Program-made: the position numbers and the translations under genes | Part shown: one piece after another, positions 28,401 to 37,548 of the stretch | How positions within the stretch are numbered: position 1 is the first letter of the stretch | Layout of the letters: each line of letters begins with the position of its first letter | The notes under the pieces: generated by a model | The model's input: the letters and a program-made list of their open reading frames with translations, nothing else | Databases searched by the model: none | Told to the model about the DNA's origin: nothing | Assembly: GCF_011250515.1 (NCBI RefSeq) | Contig: NZ_JAANOP010000004.1 | Location: 1 to 64,000 of the forward strand | Direction of reading: 5' to 3' | DNA from: Aquirufa ecclesiirivi | GTDB taxonomy: Bacteria; Bacteroidota; Bacteroidia; Cytophagales; Spirosomataceae | DNA length: 64,000 nt

Positions 28401-28488
28401 TACAGGTGGTACTGTTCAAGGATTGTTTGCAGCTTATTCTTACCCGCAAACAAGAACAGTCAATGTAGGATTAGATATCACATTTTAA
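25456..28488 (+). CDS. SusC/RagA-type TonB-dependent receptor (pair 1)
   Basis: About 1010 residues from the ATG at 25456; the frame extends to a TTG at 25390 but the ATG gives the signal peptide MKRKLLFSLGLMLFWIVPVLAQ. A carboxypeptidase-regulatory-like domain follows (ISGKVSSSEDGAGLPGVSV), then the SusC-specific LDEVVVIGYG segment, a plug domain (VVIDGVP, LKDASSAAIYGSRGANGV) and a 22-strand barrel ending in TVNVGLDITF. It imports an oligosaccharide or similar ligand across the outer membrane with the SusD partner encoded 11 bp downstream. No glycoside hydrolase adjoins this pair, so the ligand is not indicated. Confidence 0.93.
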   Translation: MKRKLLFSLGLMLFWIVPVLAQDQVISGKVSSSEDGAGLPGVSVAIKGSSRGITTGSDGSYRLSVPGKNAVLSFSFVGFAKQEVAVGNKTVINVSLVPESSSLDEVVVIGYGTAKKQNLTGAQVNVSSKALENKPVASFENLLQGKAAGVQVTAQNGRPGAPAFIRIRGEGTLTAGAQPLVVIDGVPTANSEGSIGSVNVLSSLNPNDIEDISILKDASSAAIYGSRGANGVILVTTKKGKKGNAKVTLSTSYGINEKTPDNFQMMNMRQKLEYERDLDYANEYVDAAGITSPASVTQSELDKVWATLESKKTDWFNTLLRRGMNQVTRLGVSGASDTFTYNLSLENQINEGIFKLASDLWRKQGRVNVEFKPNSWAKIGTNVNFSNNKTNEIRDRYNAQNPAFAIYAYNPYEPERLADGTFNLTHQGFPISEALENNPEILTTNTGISSAYVSLTPVKNFEFRSQAGVTWVDYYRESYIKPNSILDQYVGDPAARGSKTDNGYQSFNYVFSNTINYNNTIADKHNVRALVGVEYTNDNYRSFSFGTKGFPNGKVSTQDNASTPVSATSFKTDWSLFSLFGRIGYDFNQRYFLDASIRRDGSSRFGVDNRYGLFGSVSAGWEISKEAFMEDLTFVNQLKLRASYGTSGNDRIGNYTSLGLYRYSSYGTTSATFPSQLPNSSLTWEKSASANIGIDFALLKNKLTGSVDYYQKKTSNLLFDRPVSSTTGFSSRTENVGAVENSGFELTLNYKVIQTKDLYWDISANFTNNNNKVVELTEDNLNRSGGVSKLKIGEPIDVYYLNRYVGVNKENGKPIYLDKNGSNTETWSAGDAVILSGKSRQIKFFGGLGTTVTYKGVTLSADAVYQGGHYVMNYRWQDLTSDGENVYQNQAEAALNYWKKAGDVNVLPDPRQLYQSFSSDRFLQKGDYIRLRNVTVAYNLPSNWVKKAKMQSVRVYAQAQNWFYWTPEFKGDPEVGFGQAESTGGTVQGLFAAYSYPQTRTVNVGLDITF

Positions 28489-28499
28489 TTAGTAGAGAC

Positions 28500-29924
28500 A
28501 TGAAAATGAAAAAATTCATTCTAGCGATATGCAGTGTTTGCCTAGTGGGACTAGGCTCTTGTGAAAAAGGATTGGAACTGGGACCATATAACTCAGCAAC
28601 CATCGCACAAGCGTTTGAATCAGATTCTGATTTTGCTAATGCAGTCAGAGGTATGTATGGATCAGCTTTGGGAGGCACTTACTATGGTGGTTCCATGATA
28701 AGCTTACCCGATATTTTATCGGACAATGTTATAGTAGCTCGTACGGGTCGTTTATCTAACCTTTCTTTCCATGAGTGGCGTTATACTGCCGATGGAACTT
28801 GGGGATTATTCGCTACGGCCTATTCAGGTATTCGTCGTGCCAATGCTATTTTGGAAAACATCGAACGTTTACCAGCTGGAGCTTCCAAAGAAAATTACAA
28901 GGCAGAGGCTTTGGCCTTCCGTGCTATGGCTCATTTTGATTTGGTACGTTTGTATGGAAAAGCTTACACGCAAGCATCAGATACTGATTTAGGTGTTCCT
29001 TATGTAACGTCTACGGATGCTACCTTGAAGCCAAGTCGTGAATCTGTCAAAACCAATTTCAGTAAAATTGAGACTGATTTGAAAGCAGCGGAGGCAGCCA
29101 TCGGATCTTCCAATGGTATCTATCGTTTCAATAAAGCGGCGGTTGCAGCCTTATTATCTCGCGTGTATTTATACGAAGGTAAGTGGCAAGAATCAGCGGA
29201 TGCTGCCACTCGTTCTTTGGCTTTAAGTTCAAACCCTGGTGGTTTAGCTGATTATGCTAGAATTTGGACAGATGCGGTGAATACAGGGGTCTTGTTGAAA
29301 TTGCAAATCGTTGATAAAGACCGTATTACTCCAGGTGTGGAATACAGTCAAAGCTCTGCTTCAGGCGTTCGTAATGAGTACGTTGTTGATCATTTATTCT
29401 TACAGTCATTCAAAGCGAATGATGTCAGAACAGCGGCGTCCTTTCGTTTGACTACCTTCAACGGTCAGCCCTACAATTCCATTGCAAAATGGTTTGGAAG
29501 AGCAACAGGAAATGCCAACGTAACGGATTCTAAAGTAATTCGTGTGGCAGAGGTTTGGTTGAACCTAGCAGAATCTTTAGCCAATTTGGGTAAAAATGCA
29601 GAAGCTTTAACGGCTTTGAATAATCTTCGTAAAAACCGTTATACTGATTTTGACGCGGGTAATTTTGCAGAAAGTGGAAATGCATTAAAAACAGCTATCG
29701 ATTTAGAGCGCCGTCTAGAATTTGCATTTGAAGGCCATCGTTTGTTTGATTTGAAGCGTAAAGGAGCTGGGATTTCTCGTTCTTCCCGTGGAGATAAAGC
29801 AGACGGAACAGGTACTCCTGCTCGTTTCTTGACTTTAGCCGCTACGGATTATCGTTTGCAATTACCATTACCAAGCAATGAATTGCGCGTTAATTCCAAT
29901 ATTCAACAAAATCCGAATTATTAA
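28500..29924 (+). CDS. SusD/RagB outer-membrane lipoprotein (pair 1)
   Basis: 474 residues, with the signal peptide ending in GLGSC (lipobox, lipidated Cys in SCEKG); the start may be 28500 or the ATG at 28506. TPR-like helices with YSGIRRANAILENI, KAEALAFRAMAHFDLVRLYG and the C-terminal LERRLEFAFEGHRLFDLKR are hallmarks of SusD. It is the surface lid that captures ligand for the SusC channel encoded just upstream. Confidence 0.92.
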   Translation: MKMKKFILAICSVCLVGLGSCEKGLELGPYNSATIAQAFESDSDFANAVRGMYGSALGGTYYGGSMISLPDILSDNVIVARTGRLSNLSFHEWRYTADGTWGLFATAYSGIRRANAILENIERLPAGASKENYKAEALAFRAMAHFDLVRLYGKAYTQASDTDLGVPYVTSTDATLKPSRESVKTNFSKIETDLKAAEAAIGSSNGIYRFNKAAVAALLSRVYLYEGKWQESADAATRSLALSSNPGGLADYARIWTDAVNTGVLLKLQIVDKDRITPGVEYSQSSASGVRNEYVVDHLFLQSFKANDVRTAASFRLTTFNGQPYNSIAKWFGRATGNANVTDSKVIRVAEVWLNLAESLANLGKNAEALTALNNLRKNRYTDFDAGNFAESGNALKTAIDLERRLEFAFEGHRLFDLKRKGAGISRSSRGDKADGTGTPARFLTLAATDYRLQLPLPSNELRVNSNIQQNPNY

Positions 29925-29948
29925 TCGACGTATTTTGTGTGTTAATCG

Positions 29949-29976
29949 AAAAAGTCCCCATTTGCGGGACTTTTTT
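29949..29976 (+). terminator. Intrinsic terminator after susCD pair 1
   Basis: AAAAGTCCC, a 7-nt loop, and GGGACTTTTTT, about 25 nt after the susD stop. It separates pair 1 from the following secreted protease-like gene. Confidence 0.87.
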
Positions 29977-30025
29977 GATTTATATATTAGCAGAACATCT
30001 TTATATTTAGGGATAATTACCACTC

Positions 30026-32653
30026 ATGAAGAAAATTGTATACCTCATATTAGGAGTGCTGACTTGCTGGCATGTAAGTTATTCCCAAGATCATAAAATG
30101 GAAATGGTTCCAGGCAAAATGATTGAGGAATATACCCCTGAATTCACTAAAATAAAACGGGAGCTTCCAGAAGGCTATACCCAAGAGATGCAAGATTGGG
30201 TAAGACAGAAGAACATAGCAAGTAAAAGTACCCAAAATAGAACTTCTGCTAGTGCAGCTAAGTTTACCCTAAGTTTTGAAACGCCTCCTCCAGCAGATGT
30301 AAGAGCTATTTTTGAAAAAGCCGCTGAATCTTGGTCTGCCATCTTAAATTCTGATGTTGAAGTCAAGATACTATGTCGCTGGAGAAACTTGGCTTCCAAC
30401 GTGTTAGGAAGTGCTGGAGCCACAGCTAATGTACGTAACTTCCCAGGTGCAGCTAAAGTAAATACTTTTTATCCGATTGCGCTGGCTGAAAAAATGGCTC
30501 ATAAAAATCTCAATGGGACAGATTATGATATAGTCGCTAATTTTAATGCGGATTATGCCAACTGGTATAAAGGTTTAGATGGCGTGCCTACCATCAACCA
30601 AATCGATTTATATTCGGTTGTCTTGCACGAATTTGGTCACGGGCTTGGATTTATTGGTCAGGTATCGGTGGATAATTCGACAGCCTATTACATCTATCCC
30701 GGAATTTTTGATCAATTTATGGTGAATGGTGCAGGAAGCAGTTTGACCGACACACTTTCTTTTAAAAATGATTCTCCAGAGCTAAAAGCACAATTAACTT
30801 CAGGCAATTTATTTCTAAGTACCTCCAAGGTATTGGCGGTTAATAATAAAGAAAGAGCCAAGTTGTACGCCCCCACCAGCTACACACAAGGTTCATCCAT
30901 CTACCACGTAGATGCCTCTAAATACCGCCCTAAGGATCCCAATGCTTTGATGACACCCAGTATTGCTAAAGGTGAAATTACGCGCGAACTAGGAACGATT
31001 GTGCCCGCTGCATTCAATGATTTTGGATGGTATTCATCCAGTATTGTTCCCACAGCTGATTTATTTACAGACGCAGAAGATGTAAACAAGGATTATGTAT
31101 TCAGCGTCAAAGTATATTCGGATACGCTCGTAAAAGATAATTCGTTGAAATTGATGCTTTCTACCGATGGAAATATTCAAAATGCCACATCTCGGTCTTT
31201 GACTTTATCGGGGACCACTTATTCTTATACTTTACCTAAAGACACAAAATTAAGAACCATAGCCTATTATTGGGTGGCAGAAGAAGCTAGTGGGAAGAAA
31301 TTCACTACACCTGCGCAAGCGCCTGTAATATCGGGTACCACTACCTCTAGTTTTTATAAGTTTACCATTGGACAAGATACCGTAAAACCTGTGGCGATCT
31401 ATTCCAATCCACTTAAATACATATTTTCTAATCAGACTAAAATTACTTTGCCAACCTTACTGGCCAACGATAACATAGGTATCGATACAGTTTATATGGA
31501 ATACAGCATCGGTTCTGGTGCTGTAGTAAAAATGGGATTTACGCGCTCTACGACAGAGTCTTTTAGTTTTAATGGAGCATTTAACTTTGCGGCTGGCCAG
31601 ATCAAAGCAGGCGATATCATTAAATATCGGGTGGTGGTTAAAGACAAGGCAAAGCTTGCTAATTATGTTTATTTCCCTGCTACGGGTAATTATGAGTTTG
31701 TGGTCTTGACCTCCATGGCTGCGGTGAATAATTATAAAACGGATTTTGAGAGTAAACCTTCAGCAGATTTCTATTTGAAAGGATTTACCATCAATCAGCC
31801 AGCGAATTTTACGTCCTTAGGCTTAAATACAGAGCATCCTTATGCCAATGGTTCGGAAGAATCTTATGACAATTCAGGAGGCTCAGATAAGTTTACCAAT
31901 TACGATGCCATTTTATTGAAGCCCATTATTGTGCGGGCAGATACCGCCAGAATCTTTTTTGATGAAGTCGTTTTGGTGGAACCAGCCGAGACCACTGGGA
32001 CTTCCTTTTTAAGTACAGATGGTTCAGTCAATCGCTCGTTTTACGATTATGTCATTGTACAGGGTTCCAAAGACGGCGGATTAACTTGGAATAATTTACG
32101 GGATGGCTGGGATTCCAATGATTTTACTGAATGGCAAAATGGATGGACTGGTACCAATGTAGATAGAAATGGGAATTCTATTTTGAAGGGTTCAGCTACT
32201 CTATATCAAAAAAGAGAAATTGATATTTTGGGTTCAGGCAAATTTAACCCAGGAGATAAAGTATTGTTGCGTTTCCGATTGCATTCGGACGTAGGAGCCT
32301 ACGGCTGGGGCTGGGCCATTGATAATTTAAATATCCAAGGAGCGCAGGCAGTTACTCCACCTAAATTGGTCTTGGCGGTAGAAAACGGAACGGAAACGAA
32401 TGGCTTACTTATTCGTCCTAATCCTAGTCAGGGCTTATTCCGGGTGCAATTACCTTTGGAACAAATGGGTCAAACGGTGGAACTTAACATGATTGATCTG
32501 CAAGGAAGAGTGATATATCAAGAAAATATAACGGTGGGAGGCTCCATGTTGGATAAGGAAATACAGGCGGGTAATTGGCCAACAGGCACCTATTTATGTG
32601 TGGTTAAATCGGCTAAACAACAGTGGGTAAAACGAGTATTTTTGTTGAAATAA
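30026..32653 (+). CDS. Secreted metalloprotease-like protein with T9SS type A tail
   Basis: 875 residues. Signal peptide to about residue 20 (HVSYSQ); an N-terminal catalytic-like domain with VLHEFGHGLGF, in which HEFGH spans residues 201-205; then beta-rich Ig/fibronectin-like and jelly-roll-like regions (about 360-780); and a C-terminal sorting domain (LLIRPNPSQGLFRVQL, IDLQGRVIY, TGTYLCVVKS) of the Por-secretion type. HEXXH with the following Gly resembles metzincins, but the third His of HEXXHXXGXXH is Gly here, so the third zinc ligand must lie elsewhere or catalysis is lost. It is probably exported by T9SS and acts at or beyond the cell surface; substrate unknown. Confidence 0.85.
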   Translation: MKKIVYLILGVLTCWHVSYSQDHKMEMVPGKMIEEYTPEFTKIKRELPEGYTQEMQDWVRQKNIASKSTQNRTSASAAKFTLSFETPPPADVRAIFEKAAESWSAILNSDVEVKILCRWRNLASNVLGSAGATANVRNFPGAAKVNTFYPIALAEKMAHKNLNGTDYDIVANFNADYANWYKGLDGVPTINQIDLYSVVLHEFGHGLGFIGQVSVDNSTAYYIYPGIFDQFMVNGAGSSLTDTLSFKNDSPELKAQLTSGNLFLSTSKVLAVNNKERAKLYAPTSYTQGSSIYHVDASKYRPKDPNALMTPSIAKGEITRELGTIVPAAFNDFGWYSSSIVPTADLFTDAEDVNKDYVFSVKVYSDTLVKDNSLKLMLSTDGNIQNATSRSLTLSGTTYSYTLPKDTKLRTIAYYWVAEEASGKKFTTPAQAPVISGTTTSSFYKFTIGQDTVKPVAIYSNPLKYIFSNQTKITLPTLLANDNIGIDTVYMEYSIGSGAVVKMGFTRSTTESFSFNGAFNFAAGQIKAGDIIKYRVVVKDKAKLANYVYFPATGNYEFVVLTSMAAVNNYKTDFESKPSADFYLKGFTINQPANFTSLGLNTEHPYANGSEESYDNSGGSDKFTNYDAILLKPIIVRADTARIFFDEVVLVEPAETTGTSFLSTDGSVNRSFYDYVIVQGSKDGGLTWNNLRDGWDSNDFTEWQNGWTGTNVDRNGNSILKGSATLYQKREIDILGSGKFNPGDKVLLRFRLHSDVGAYGWGWAIDNLNIQGAQAVTPPKLVLAVENGTETNGLLIRPNPSQGLFRVQLPLEQMGQTVELNMIDLQGRVIYQENITVGGSMLDKEIQAGNWPTGTYLCVVKSAKQQWVKRVFLLK

Positions 32654-32696
32654 ATATCAAATAGGGAATTAGTTTTCCATGCCACCTCTTTTTAAT

Positions 32697-32704
32697 TATC
32701 TTTG
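32697..32704 (+). promoter_or_regulatory. accD -7 promoter element
   Basis: TATCTTTG fits the TAnnTTTG consensus exactly and is 23 nt upstream of the accD start. I see no clear -33 TTTG at the expected distance, so promoter strength is uncertain. Confidence 0.5.
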
Positions 32705-32727
32705 CAGTCCTTTAGAAAAAAGAATAT

Positions 32728-33573
32728 ATGTCTTGGTTTACCAGAAAAGATAAGGGAATTCAAACTCCTACCGAATTCAAAAGAGAAGCTCCAGATGGTT
32801 TGTGGTATCAATGCCCTTCTTGCAAGAAGGCCATCCATACAAGAGAACATCGTTTATTTGCTTATACTTGTTCCAATTGCAATTACCATGAGAAAATAGG
32901 TTCTCAAGATTATTTTGAATTGCTTTTTGATCAAACTCGATATACCGAATTAGATGCCTTAATGAGTTCAGGTGATCCATTGAATTTTGTGGATACCAAA
33001 AATTATCCCGATCGAGTAAAAGCCACCGAATTAAAAACCGGACTTAAAGATGCGGTTCGTTCTGCTTATGGTGAGATGAATGGCTTACCTATTACGGTAG
33101 CAGCTATGGATTTCAGTTTTATTGGTGGTTCTATGGGTTCTGTGGTGGGAGAGAAGATAGCAAGAGCTATTGATTACTCCTTGGAGCACAAGCAGCCTTT
33201 CTTGATGATTTCCCGTTCTGGTGGAGCGCGTATGATGGAAGCGGGTTTTTCTCTGATGCAAATGGCCAAGACTTCGGCTCGTTTAGCTTTATTGGATGAA
33301 GCGAAGATTCCTTATATCTCTTTGTTGACAGATCCAACAACAGGTGGGGTAACAGCCTCATTTGCCATGTTAGGTGATTTTAACATTGCAGAACCAGGAG
33401 CATTAATTGGTTTTGCAGGACCACGTGTTATTCGTGAAACGATTGGTAAAGATTTACCGAAAGGATTCCAAAGTGCCGACTTCGTTTTGGAGCATGGATT
33501 TTTGGATTTTATCGTAGATCGTAAAGACCTAAAAGATAAATTGACTTCTTTGTTGGGCATGTTACAGAAATAA
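32728..33573 (+). CDS. accD: Acetyl-CoA carboxylase carboxyltransferase subunit beta
   Basis: 281 residues. An N-terminal four-Cys zinc ribbon (Cys29, Cys32, Cys48, Cys51) is followed by the crotonase-like carboxyltransferase domain with [40 protein letters not shown] and [13 protein letters not shown]. With AccA it moves carboxyl from biotin to acetyl-CoA to make malonyl-CoA for fatty-acid synthesis. accA is not in the window. Length and motifs match the family completely. Confidence 0.97.
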   Translation: MSWFTRKDKGIQTPTEFKREAPDGLWYQCPSCKKAIHTREHRLFAYTCSNCNYHEKIGSQDYFELLFDQTRYTELDALMSSGDPLNFVDTKNYPDRVKATELKTGLKDAVRSAYGEMNGLPITVAAMDFSFIGGSMGSVVGEKIARAIDYSLEHKQPFLMISRSGGARMMEAGFSLMQMAKTSARLALLDEAKIPYISLLTDPTTGGVTASFAMLGDFNIAEPGALIGFAGPRVIRETIGKDLPKGFQSADFVLEHGFLDFIVDRKDLKDKLTSLLGMLQK

Positions 33574-33591
33574 CTCCCAATCAATCCTCAT

Positions 33592-33627
33592 AAAAAAAGT
33601 CTCCCGAAATTTTTCGGGAGACTTTTT
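33592..33627. terminator. Bidirectional terminator between accD and the zinc-ribbon gene
   Basis: A-run, GTCTCCCGAAA (33599-33609), short loop, TTTCGGGAGAC, then a T-run. A-rich and T-rich flanks are symmetrical, so it can end both the accD transcript and the converging minus-strand operon. Confidence 0.9.
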
Positions 33628-33629
33628 TA

Positions 33630-34445
33630 TTATTCAGCAGCTGGAGCAGCAACAGGAGCGGCAACCGCTGCCTTGCTACGGCTTTTCTTTTCTTTCTCTG
33701 GAGGAGGAATAACGTCTTCCACTCCGGCAAAAACACGACCACAGTGCTCGCACACGATGATTTTCTTTTTGTCTTTGATGTCTGTTTGTCTTTGTGGAGG
33801 TACAGAACTGAAACATCCACCACAAGCACCACGCTTCACCATCACGACAGCTAAGCCGTTGCGGGCGTTGTCACGTAATTTCTCGTACGACTTAAACAAA
33901 CGAGGGTCAACTAGTTTCAAAGCCTTTTCGCGATCTTTCATCGCTTTTTGCTCATCTTCTTCACTTTCGTTGATGATAACCTCTAATTCTTTTTGCTTTT
34001 GTTCTAAATCCTTTTTGCGTTCAAACAAAGTAGATTCTACGGAAGCGATTTCATCATTTTTATTCAAAACTTTGAAATCAATCTCCTTGATACGCTTATC
34101 AGCGATCTCCATTTCTAATCCTTGAAGTTCAATTTCTTTCGAAATAGCTTCAAATTCACGGTTGTTACGCACGTTCATTTGTTGCTCTTTGTACTTCACA
34201 ATTAACTTGTCAGAATCCTTTTTAGAATTTTTGTAGTTAGAAATTTGCTCTTCAAAAGACGCGATTTCTTGTTGGAATTTTGACAAACGAGTCTCTAAAC
34301 CCATAATCTCATCCTCTAAATCACGTACTTCTTCGGGTAAATCACCTCTAACTTTCTTGATATTATCTAAGGCTGAATCAATGGTCTGAAGCTTTAATAA
34401 TGCTTCTAACTTTTGGGCAATCGTAGTTTCGGTAGCTGTAGCCAT
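33630..34445 (-). CDS. Coiled-coil protein with C4-type zinc ribbon (COG1579-like)
   Basis: 271 residues. Residues about 10-180 are a long charged coiled coil (heptads of Leu/Ile with Lys/Glu), followed by a zinc ribbon with CGGCF and, 20 or so residues on, CEHCGRVF, and a C-terminal Ala/Pro/Lys-rich tail. Such proteins often neighbour nif3, as here: the nif3 gene is 41 bp upstream on the same strand. Function is not settled; a nucleic-acid or ribosome-associated role has been proposed for relatives. Confidence 0.85.
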   Translation of the reverse strand: MATATETTIAQKLEALLKLQTIDSALDNIKKVRGDLPEEVRDLEDEIMGLETRLSKFQQEIASFEEQISNYKNSKKDSDKLIVKYKEQQMNVRNNREFEAISKEIELQGLEMEIADKRIKEIDFKVLNKNDEIASVESTLFERKKDLEQKQKELEVIINESEEDEQKAMKDREKALKLVDPRLFKSYEKLRDNARNGLAVVMVKRGACGGCFSSVPPQRQTDIKDKKKIIVCEHCGRVFAGVEDVIPPPEKEKKSRSKAAVAAPVAAPAAE

Positions 34446-34485
34446 TATTATTGTTACGTTTGAAAGTGTCTAACTCTCTTTATTC

Positions 34486-35577
34486 TTATGCATACCTGAC
34501 CGGATTGGTCAAGGTCTCGCTTTTCAGAACGGCAAAATTACTAAAAATATTTGATAAATAAGTATGGATGGCATCCTTTATCAAAACTTCGGATTCATAA
34601 TGCCCTATATCACAAAGCATACAGCTATTTTCCCCATCAAAGAACTCGTGATATTTTAAATCACCTGTCAAGAATGCATCCGCTCCCTGACGTTTGGCCT
34701 CCGAAATTAAAAAACTTCCTGCTCCACCACATACCGCTACTTTTTTTATGGCTTTATCCAATATAGGAGTATGTCGTATGGCGGAAAGTCCTAGTGTTTT
34801 TTTGATATATTGGATAAAATCTTCACCCGACATTGCCTCGTCTAATTCACCTATAAAACCAGCCCCTACCTCATTCCAGCTATTACCTAAAGATTGAATG
34901 TAATAGGCAACCTCTTCATAGGGATGTACTTTCTTTAAAGTTTGAAGGATACTAGATTCCAAATAACTAGGGAAAATCATGTCCACTTTTACTTCTTGGA
35001 CTTCGGTTGGAATGCCTTGTTGGCCTATTACCGGATTTGCCTCGACTGAAGGAGTAAATCTACCGATGCCCTCGGAGCTAAAACTACATCCAGAATATTC
35101 CCCGATATTTCCTGTTCCTGCTGCATGAAGCGCGATCCTCACGGCTTCTTGCTGGGCTATAGGAACAAAATAACTAATTTGTTTTAATGCATTTTCAGCC
35201 GCTAACAAGACTTTCCCATGGACACCCAATTGTTGGGCTAAATGATAGGAAACTCCTTTGGGTGCATGATCTAAATTGGTGTGAGAAGCATATAAGGCCA
35301 CAGAATGTTGAATGGCTTTAATGACGGTTCTTTCCACATAATTTTTCCCTGTCAAAGATTTGAGACTTTTGAACACAATGGGATGGTGTGAAATAATCAC
35401 ATTACAGCCTTTTTGGATGGCTTCTTCAATCACTTCTTCAGTACAATCTAAACTGATTAATACCCCTTTTACCTCCATCAAAGGATCACCGACCAGCAAT
35501 CCAGCATTATCATAGGATTCTTGCCAGGCCAAAGGCGCCCATTGTTCCATACTGCGGCAAACGTCTGCAAGCTTCAT
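34486..35577 (-). CDS. Nif3-like dinuclear metal centre hexameric protein
   Basis: 363 residues, the long form with a central insertion domain (about residues 125-240) as in YqfO-type members. Metal-binding motifs are visible: the early WQESYDNAGLLVG, IISHHPIVF, and the late CDIGHYESEV. The family is often named GTP cyclohydrolase I type 2, but that activity is weakly supported and the true role is unresolved. It probably forms an operon with the downstream zinc-ribbon gene. Confidence 0.9.
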   Translation of the reverse strand: MKLADVCRSMEQWAPLAWQESYDNAGLLVGDPLMEVKGVLISLDCTEEVIEEAIQKGCNVIISHHPIVFKSLKSLTGKNYVERTVIKAIQHSVALYASHTNLDHAPKGVSYHLAQQLGVHGKVLLAAENALKQISYFVPIAQQEAVRIALHAAGTGNIGEYSGCSFSSEGIGRFTPSVEANPVIGQQGIPTEVQEVKVDMIFPSYLESSILQTLKKVHPYEEVAYYIQSLGNSWNEVGAGFIGELDEAMSGEDFIQYIKKTLGLSAIRHTPILDKAIKKVAVCGGAGSFLISEAKRQGADAFLTGDLKYHEFFDGENSCMLCDIGHYESEVLIKDAIHTYLSNIFSNFAVLKSETLTNPVRYA

Positions 35578-35675
35578 ATTCTTTTTTTAGTGTAGCAAAG
35601 GTAAAATTCTTTCGGGAGCTTTGAAAAAAATGGCTATATTTAAGCAGATAAACCCTATCTATTTGATTTTAATAT

Positions 35676-36116
35676 ATGCGATGTAGACCCGCCATAGTGA
35701 TTATGGAAAATGATCATGTGTTATTAATGCGCTACCAATTTGGTTCAGGAATGGTGTATAATTTTCCGGGAGGCAACCCCGATCCAGGAGAAATTTTCCC
35801 CGAAACCATTCGCCGCGAATGTCGTGAAGAATTAGCCGTTGAAGTAGAAGTTGGGAGCATGCTCTTGATGGGAGAAATACCCAGTCAAGAGGAAAGAAAA
35901 AGTGCCTTACACATTCTTTTTGAGGGTAAAATTATTTCAGGAATTCCTATGCTACAAGCGCAAGAAACCACAGCCCAAGAAGTTTGTTGGGTTCCCATAG
36001 CTCAGCTATCTAGCCTTCATTTATATCCAAACGTTGGGGAGGCATTGCAAGATTTGGTTTTCCTACAAAAGAAAGGAATTTACCTTGGGGCTATTCAACA
36101 ACCTTGGGTGAGTTAG
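35676..36116 (+). CDS. Nudix hydrolase
   Basis: 146 residues. The Nudix box is intact: Gly-x5-Glu-x7-Arg-Glu-x-x-Glu-Glu in NPDPGEIFPETIRRECREEL. Members cleave nucleoside diphosphates linked to another group. The start MRCRPAIVIMEN leads directly into the first strand. The 3' end overlaps the converging symporter gene by 26 bp. Nothing in the neighbourhood specifies the substrate. Confidence 0.87.
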   Translation: MRCRPAIVIMENDHVLLMRYQFGSGMVYNFPGGNPDPGEIFPETIRRECREELAVEVEVGSMLLMGEIPSQEERKSALHILFEGKIISGIPMLQAQETTAQEVCWVPIAQLSSLHLYPNVGEALQDLVFLQKKGIYLGAIQQPWVS

Positions 36117-37479
36117 GCCAAACATAGGTTCCTAGTAATAAGCCTAGTAAACTGGCGGCTAGTCCTGGCCAAATGGAGGGGATTTCAGAGGGGGCAACAA
36201 ACTGAAAATAGCCCCAAACTCCTAAACCCAATATCATGCTCAGGTGGCTGCCCATGGAACTGGCTTTTTTCCACCATAATCCAGCATTGAGAGGAATGAA
36301 CAAGGAAACCAATCCAAAAGCGGAGGATTCTCCTACGAGCTCAAATATATTTTGTCGCTTAACGGCCATGTAAATGCAAGATAGGGTGACTAAAACCACA
36401 GATAAGCGGATGATGCGAAGCACTTTTTGATCTGATGGATTCCTCATCATGGGTTTAATCAAGTTTTCTCCCAATACCGATGCAGGAGCTAAAATGGCGC
36501 CACTAGTGGTGCTCAATAAGGCTGAAAGTAAAGCTCCCAAAAATAAAATTTGCACTCCTGTGGGTGTGAATTTCATGACCAAGTGTGGGATCAAGAGCAT
36601 GTCGTCCGACAATAAACTAGGATATAAGCTCACCCCTAAAAAGGCAATCAGTAAAGGGAGCATGGCGACACTCAAATACATAATTCCTGCCGAAAAACTA
36701 GCTATTCCTGCCACATGGGCGGATTTGGCCGACATCACTCGTTGGAATATATCTTGTTGGGGAATGGAACCTAAACCGATGGTAATCCAAGCAGCTAGAT
36801 AGCTTAGCCAAGATATGGCATCGTGTTTTTTAGGGGTGAATTTGAAAAAATCAGCTTCTTGATGTTGTATGATGGCTCCTAGGTCAGGCGTTTTTTGGTA
36901 CAATAGTAATGCTAAAAATGCCAATCCAATAATGAGGATGATGTTGTGTAAAAAGTCGGTAATGGAAATGGACCACATACCGCCTAGCAAGGTATAGGTC
37001 ATGACTAATAATGCTCCCATGACAATTCCCCATTCTGTACTGATAGGTAACAGCAAGTGCAAGGTTAATCCCAAGGCCACCAACTGGGCTGATATCCAAC
37101 CAAAATAGGAGGGTACCATCACGATAGCAGAAAGCTTTTCAGAGAAATTGCCAAACCTTTGTCGGAAATAATCACTAAACGTTAAGACCTTGAGTGGATA
37201 TAATTTACGGGCATAGACTGTACCTACGATGACTAAGCCCAAAGCAGCTCCGAAAGGCTCTTCAATGATGGATAATACACCTCCATGCACAAATTCACGG
37301 GGAGCACCTAAAATGGTCTCAGATCCAAACCAGGTAGCAAAGGTGACCATGGTAGCTAAGGCGAAGGGGAGATTTCTTCCTGCCAAAACAAAATCTTGGG
37401 TGGTATGTACTTTTTTACTCGCCCACCAGCCTACTGCCAGGTTCAATGCCAAATAAAAAAGAACAAATGCGATTAACAT
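36091..37479 (-). CDS. Sodium:solute symporter (SSS family)
   Basis: 462 residues with about 12-13 hydrophobic helices. The early WWASKKVHTTQDFVLAGR segment and the TWFGSETILGAPREF region are typical of the SSS family core, and GLGSIPQQDIFQRVMSA matches the conserved helix 6 region. It would import a small solute with Na+; the solute is not evident. Its stop codon lies inside the Nudix gene on the other strand. Confidence 0.9.
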   Translation of the reverse strand: MLIAFVLFYLALNLAVGWWASKKVHTTQDFVLAGRNLPFALATMVTFATWFGSETILGAPREFVHGGVLSIIEEPFGAALGLVIVGTVYARKLYPLKVLTFSDYFRQRFGNFSEKLSAIVMVPSYFGWISAQLVALGLTLHLLLPISTEWGIVMGALLVMTYTLLGGMWSISITDFLHNIILIIGLAFLALLLYQKTPDLGAIIQHQEADFFKFTPKKHDAISWLSYLAAWITIGLGSIPQQDIFQRVMSAKSAHVAGIASFSAGIMYLSVAMLPLLIAFLGVSLYPSLLSDDMLLIPHLVMKFTPTGVQILFLGALLSALLSTTSGAILAPASVLGENLIKPMMRNPSDQKVLRIIRLSVVLVTLSCIYMAVKRQNIFELVGESSAFGLVSLFIPLNAGLWWKKASSMGSHLSMILGLGVWGYFQFVAPSEIPSIWPGLAASLLGLLLGTYVWPNSPKVVE

Positions 37480-37548
37480 GATGAAAAGAATGAGCTTAAA
37501 AATACGTAATTTTCGTGTAAGCTTTCCAACTACCTTAGCCTTAAACCG

